DNA of 64,000 bases from Pseudoflavonifractor sp. Marseille-P3106. Lineage in GTDB: Bacteria; Bacillota; Clostridia; Oscillospirales; Oscillospiraceae. Where the stretch lies: NCBI GenBank assembly GCA_900169975.1, contig LT827121.1, forward strand, positions 1 through 64,000, read 5' to 3'. This document shows positions 60,773 through 64,000 of the stretch, piece by piece (the stretch's first letter is position 1; each line of letters opens with the position of its first letter). The notes below the pieces were generated by a model. That model was not told where the DNA came from. It saw only the letters and a program-made list of their open reading frames with translations, and ran no database searches. Position numbers and translations under genes: made by a program.

Positions 60773-62682
60773 CAGCCCCAGTTATTGGCGCTCTGGGTCA
60801 TGTAGCCGGTAAAGACCATGTCGCCCTCATTCAGGCCGGACTTGATCTCCACATTGCTCTCGTCGTTCAGGCCGGTCTCCACACGTACGGCGAAGAAACC
60901 TTCGGGCATCTGCCAGGAAGGATCGGCCTCAATGGCGCGGTCATCGGGTTCCCCCTGGACAAAGCACACGGTGGCGGTGTCGCCGCCCGAAGCGCCGCCG
61001 CCCATAGCGCCGGAGGAATCGCCCATGGAGACGCCGGAGATCATGCCCAGGCTGCGGGCCCGGACGCCGCCGTCAGCGGCGGGTTCGGCAGGCTCGGCCT
61101 CACCGCCGGTGAGCCCCTCTTCGGGAACTGCGCCATCCTCACCGGACGGGACGCTGCCGCCCCCGGCAGCGGGCAGAGTGACGTTCAGCACCGCCTGGAC
61201 GGGAACCACCAGGCAGTCGTCGGACTGGCTGGCTACGAAGGAGTAGTTGACATAAGTTCCGGTCATGAGCATCCCGTCCGGATTCTCCACCAGTACGGTG
61301 GCGGGGAAGTTAGCCACGCCGTTCTCCGCTTTGGCGGTGAGGGCAATCTGTTCCACGGTGCCCATATAGGAGTTGCCCATCTGGTCCTGGAGGTCGACGA
61401 GCATCCCGGTGGAGACATAGCCCACGTTCCGCTCGTCAATGTTGATGTCCACCACCATGGTGGCGGTGTCGGCGATCTGGATGGAAGCGCCGGTGCCCAC
61501 CGGCTCTCCGGCGACCAGGCTGCAGGAGAGCACCTTGCCGGAAATAGGGGCGGTGGCGTGGTAGTTCTCCAGCTTTTTCTGAGCCTCTTCCAGGGATTTT
61601 ACCGCGGTATCCACGCCCTTCTGAGCCTCACGAAGGCTGTTTTGCTTGGCGGCGATGTCGGCGCTGGCGTCTTTGTCGCCCAGCTTTACCAGAAGCTGAC
61701 CGGCAGAGACGTCGGCATAGTTCATCAGCTTGACCTGTTCCACAGGGCCGGCTACTTTGACAGTCAGCTTGGTGGTCTCATAGTACTCCAGCGCGCCGCT
61801 CTGATAGGGGTAAATCGGGGCGCCGTCGGCGGAGGTGAGAGAGGCGGATGCCGTCATGCCTTCGGTGAGGGTGCCGGGGTTGTTGAGGACGAATACCACC
61901 TCAAAGGTAACAGAACCCTCGGGCACCACGCGTTTGACATAGTTGACCTGCTCCACAGTGCCGGGGACTGAGGTCATGGCGGCGGGCAGGGAGATCTGGG
62001 CGGACTGGCCCACACGGATCTGGCCCTCATAGGCCCAGCTGTAATAGAGATGCAGGCGGAGCCGGGTGTCGTTGACCACGGTGGCGACGGCGTCGCCCAC
62101 GCTCATGTCCTTGCCGGCCTTGATATCGGAGTTGACGTCGATGAGCTTGCCCGCGTGGGGAGCCGTGATGGTGAGATTGGCCACATTTTCCTGGAGCTTG
62201 GCCAGTTCCTTGTTGTAGTCGCTCACCGTTTCCTGGGCCTTGCGCACATTGTCCTGTGCGGTGCGCACCGCTTCCTGAGCGGCGGTGTCGTCCAGGTTGT
62301 AGAGCAGCTGTCCCTGGGTGACGGTGTCCCCCTCCTGGACAAAAAGCTCCAGTACGTTGTAGCCCGCCTCGGGGGTGACGGCGGCCGAGGTCTTGGCCCG
62401 GGCGTTGCCGGTGCCCTCCACCATGCTCTGGATGGAACCTCGGTAGACGGCGGTGGTCATCACTTCACCCAATTCGCTGGTCTCGTCCTTGAAAACAAAT
62501 TTTCGCAGGAGGACCACGGAGGTGATGATGATGGCTGCGGCCACCACCAGGGCAATGATCCGCCGGATGAGCTTGCGGCGCTTCTGCTTCTGCTCGTGAG
62601 TGGCGGGGCCTTTCTGATTTTTGGATGGGGCGGCGGGGGTCTGGGGGTCCTGCTGGACCACCGGAGTCTGCTGTTCGGTCAT
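60772..62682 (-). CDS. HlyD/MacA-type periplasmic adaptor
   Basis: A 636-residue adaptor with one membrane span (IIALVVAAAIIITSVVLL), two lipoyl/HlyD halves, a coiled coil (about 205-240, plus 420-450), and a Gly/Glu-rich insert near the C-terminus. It pairs with the MacB-type permease. Gram-positive cells lack TolC, so it may export peptides or lipids, or sense damage as in LanFEG-like or BceAB-like systems. ATG 62682 has AGGAGG upstream. Confidence 0.87.
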   Translation of the reverse strand: MTEQQTPVVQQDPQTPAAPSKNQKGPATHEQKQKRRKLIRRIIALVVAAAIIITSVVLLRKFVFKDETSELGEVMTTAVYRGSIQSMVEGTGNARAKTSAAVTPEAGYNVLELFVQEGDTVTQGQLLYNLDDTAAQEAVRTAQDNVRKAQETVSDYNKELAKLQENVANLTITAPHAGKLIDVNSDIKAGKDMSVGDAVATVVNDTRLRLHLYYSWAYEGQIRVGQSAQISLPAAMTSVPGTVEQVNYVKRVVPEGSVTFEVVFVLNNPGTLTEGMTASASLTSADGAPIYPYQSGALEYYETTKLTVKVAGPVEQVKLMNYADVSAGQLLVKLGDKDASADIAAKQNSLREAQKGVDTAVKSLEEAQKKLENYHATAPISGKVLSCSLVAGEPVGTGASIQIADTATMVVDINIDERNVGYVSTGMLVDLQDQMGNSYMGTVEQIALTAKAENGVANFPATVLVENPDGMLMTGTYVNYSFVASQSDDCLVVPVQAVLNVTLPAAGGGSVPSGEDGAVPEEGLTGGEAEPAEPAADGGVRARSLGMISGVSMGDSSGAMGGGASGGDTATVCFVQGEPDDRAIEADPSWQMPEGFFAVRVETGLNDESNVEIKSGLNEGDMVFTGYMTQSANNWG

Positions 62683-62719
62683 GGCGCTTCCTCCTGGCTG
62701 TTCATATTCTTTCCAATTT

Positions 62720-62749
62720 ATTATAAGGGGCCTGGTTTCCCGATAGCAA
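62720..62749 (-). promoter_or_regulatory. Promoter of the MacAB-like operon
   Basis: Minus-strand TTGCTA (about 62749-62744) and TATAAT (62725-62720) with an 18-base spacer, about 37 bases before the adaptor ATG. Confidence 0.65.
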
Positions 62750-62864
62750 GAACAAAGCGGTGACAAATTCTTAAAAGTTTCTGAAGGTGTCCCGGGGCTT
62801 TTGAGCTTTATTGGGTTCAGACGGTTTAAAAAGGAAAAAGTTCCCCCTGTATTCAGTAGGTTGG

Positions 62865-62911
62865 AAATAAAAACAAAAAGAGGACCCGGCACCGTCACGG
62901 CGCCGGGTCCT
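62865..62911 (-). terminator. Terminator of the phosphosugar mutase gene
   Basis: Arms 62881-62890 and 62902-62911 with an inner CCG/CGG pair are followed on the minus strand by CTTTTTGTTTTTA. Confidence 0.88.
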
Positions 62912-62926
62912 GGAAAAGAATCAGAT

Positions 62927-64000
62927 TCAGGCCTTTAGGGTCTCTGCCCAGGCGGCGTATTTGTCCACCTTTTCATCACAGACCGTCCGGCTCTCTCCCT
63001 GGGCCAGGATATAGACCTTGACCTTGGGCTCGGTGCCAGAGGGGCGGACGATCAGGTCGGTGCCGTCGGCGAGCTTGTACTTGAGCACGTTGGACCCCTT
63101 GAGCTCCATCTCGGCTTTGACACCGGTGGCGACGGTCTCCTCCACGCCGGAGGCGTAGTCCTTCCGGGTGACGACGCCCACGCCGGCGATCTCGGTGAGA
63201 GGATGCTCCCGCAGGCCGGACATGAGCTTGGCCATCTTCGCCAGGCCGTCCAGGCCGGGCATCACCAGGTTGAGGGTCTTTTCCGCATAGTCGCCGTATT
63301 TGGCGTACAGCTCCTGAAGGGCGTCGTAGAGGGTCATGCCCCGGTCATAGTACCAGGCCGCCATCTCGGTGCACACCAGAGCGGCGGTGACGGCATCCTT
63401 GTCCCGGACGTAGTCGCCCATCATATAGCCGTAGCTTTCCTCATAGGAGAAGATGACCTTGCCCACGCCGGAGGCCTCCAGGGCGTTCTTCTTTTCGGCC
63501 ATGAATTTAAAGCCGGTGAAGGTGTCGTACATCTGCACACCGTTGACCTCGGCCACTTTGCGGGCCATCTCGGTGGTGACGATGGTCTTGAGGGCGGCGG
63601 CGTTGGCGGGAAGGGTGCCCATGCGCTTTTTTGCCCCGATGACATAGTCCAGCAGCAGCACGCCGGTCTGGTTGCCCGAGAGGGTGACGTAGTCGCCCTT
63701 GCTGTCCCGGACCATGATGCCAACCCGGTCGGCGTCCGGGTCGGAGCCGAGGATGAAGTCCGCTCCCTCCTTCCGGGCCAGTTCCACCGCCAGGGCGAAG
63801 CCCTCGGGATTCTCCGGGTTGGGGGAGACCACCGTGGGGAAATTGCCGTCCAGGACCATCTGCTCGGGCACACAGAGGACGTGCTTCATTCCCAGGCGTT
63901 TGAGAGCCTCGGGAATGAGCCGGTAGCCGGTGCCGTGGAAGGGGGTGTAGACCATCTTGAAGCGGTCGGCCACCTTGGCCACCACCGCTTTATCGGTGGC
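62927..64000 (-). CDS. Phosphoglucomutase/phosphomannomutase, 5' end outside the window
   Basis: The C-terminal 358 residues of an alpha-D-phosphohexomutase (PgcA-like). The metal-binding loop DPDADRVGI, the sugar-specificity loop FSYEESYGYMMG and the phosphate-binding RPSGTEPKVKVY are present. The active-site Ser domain lies beyond the edge. It interconverts glucose- or mannose-1-P and -6-P for cell-wall polymers. Confidence 0.93.
   Translation of the reverse strand, partial: ATDKAVVAKVADRFKMVYTPFHGTGYRLIPEALKRLGMKHVLCVPEQMVLDGNFPTVVSPNPENPEGFALAVELARKEGADFILGSDPDADRVGIMVRDSKGDYVTLSGNQTGVLLLDYVIGAKKRMGTLPANAAALKTIVTTEMARKVAEVNGVQMYDTFTGFKFMAEKKNALEASGVGKVIFSYEESYGYMMGDYVRDKDAVTAALVCTEMAAWYYDRGMTLYDALQELYAKYGDYAEKTLNLVMPGLDGLAKMAKLMSGLREHPLTEIAGVGVVTRKDYASGVEETVATGVKAEMELKGSNVLKYKLADGTDLIVRPSGTEPKVKVYILAQGESRTVCDEKVDKYAAWAETLKA

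Overview
The window looks like chromosome from a GC-rich, spore-forming, strictly anaerobic gut Firmicute of the Oscillospiraceae type (Flavonifractor, Pseudoflavonifractor, Intestinimonas or a relative). The grounds are high GC coding, AGGAGG ribosome sites, sigma-A promoters in AT-rich gaps, a SpoIID-like gene, SLH proteins, rubrerythrin, and lactate and acyl-CoA enzymes that use electron-transfer flavoprotein (Etf). The genus is inferred from gene content only. No rRNA, tRNA or CRISPR array was seen.

Layout. 1-800: right end of an IS3-family element. 800-2836 (minus): broken mobA behind a two-gene SufB/SufC Fe-S assembly unit. 2977-8717 (plus): an SDR reductase, then a branched-chain amino acid ABC transporter (livKHMGF). 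8768-9598 (minus): rlmA-like methyltransferase. 9937-18490: a lactate locus made of a divergent lactate permease, LarA racemase, FAD lactate dehydrogenase, EtfB, EtfA, acyl-CoA dehydrogenase and a GntR/FadR-type regulator. 18530-21577: wreck of a hybrid PAS sensor kinase. 21745-22825: lrgAB, possibly pyruvate transport. 22924-25468: SpoIID-like protein and citrate synthase. 25548-32447 (minus): a GNAT gene, an NhaC antiporter, and a tightly packed run of ABC-F ATPase, YedF, DUF3343, SprT-like, orphan histidine kinase and GNAT. 32576-33911: an SLH remnant, a cold-shock gene with a structured leader, and a peroxiredoxin. 34036-40346: asnA, GH25-LysM lysozyme, isocitrate dehydrogenase, trkH and trkA. 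40496-43580: flavodoxin-ferredoxin, rubrerythrin, HD protein and miaA. 43610-46808: a penicillin-binding protein with an FHA-SEDS fusion. 46971-50560: epimerase, MBOAT acyltransferase and SGNH protein. 50614-54154: small genes, asparaginase and an isolated phage lysis cassette. 54332-56486: two rRNA-type methyltransferases and a candidate small RNA. 56506-64000 (minus): SLH protein, MacAB-type exporter and a phosphosugar mutase cut by the window edge.

How the genes work together. The lactate locus can import D/L-lactate, interconvert the isomers, oxidise lactate to pyruvate with electrons passed to Etf, and possibly reduce an acyl-CoA through the same Etf. A TGGT-N3-ACCA palindrome sits on the permease promoter and is the likely operator for the GntR regulator at the end of the cluster. 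Citrate synthase and NADP isocitrate dehydrogenase give the oxidative half-cycle to 2-oxoglutarate. Peroxiredoxin and rubrerythrin fit an anaerobe that meets oxygen. The strongest unexplained signals are a promoter-to-terminator small RNA at 56360-56486, divergent promoters that share one self-complementary -35 box at 40415-40420, a terminator-like hairpin in the cold-shock leader, and the lysis cassette with no phage around it.
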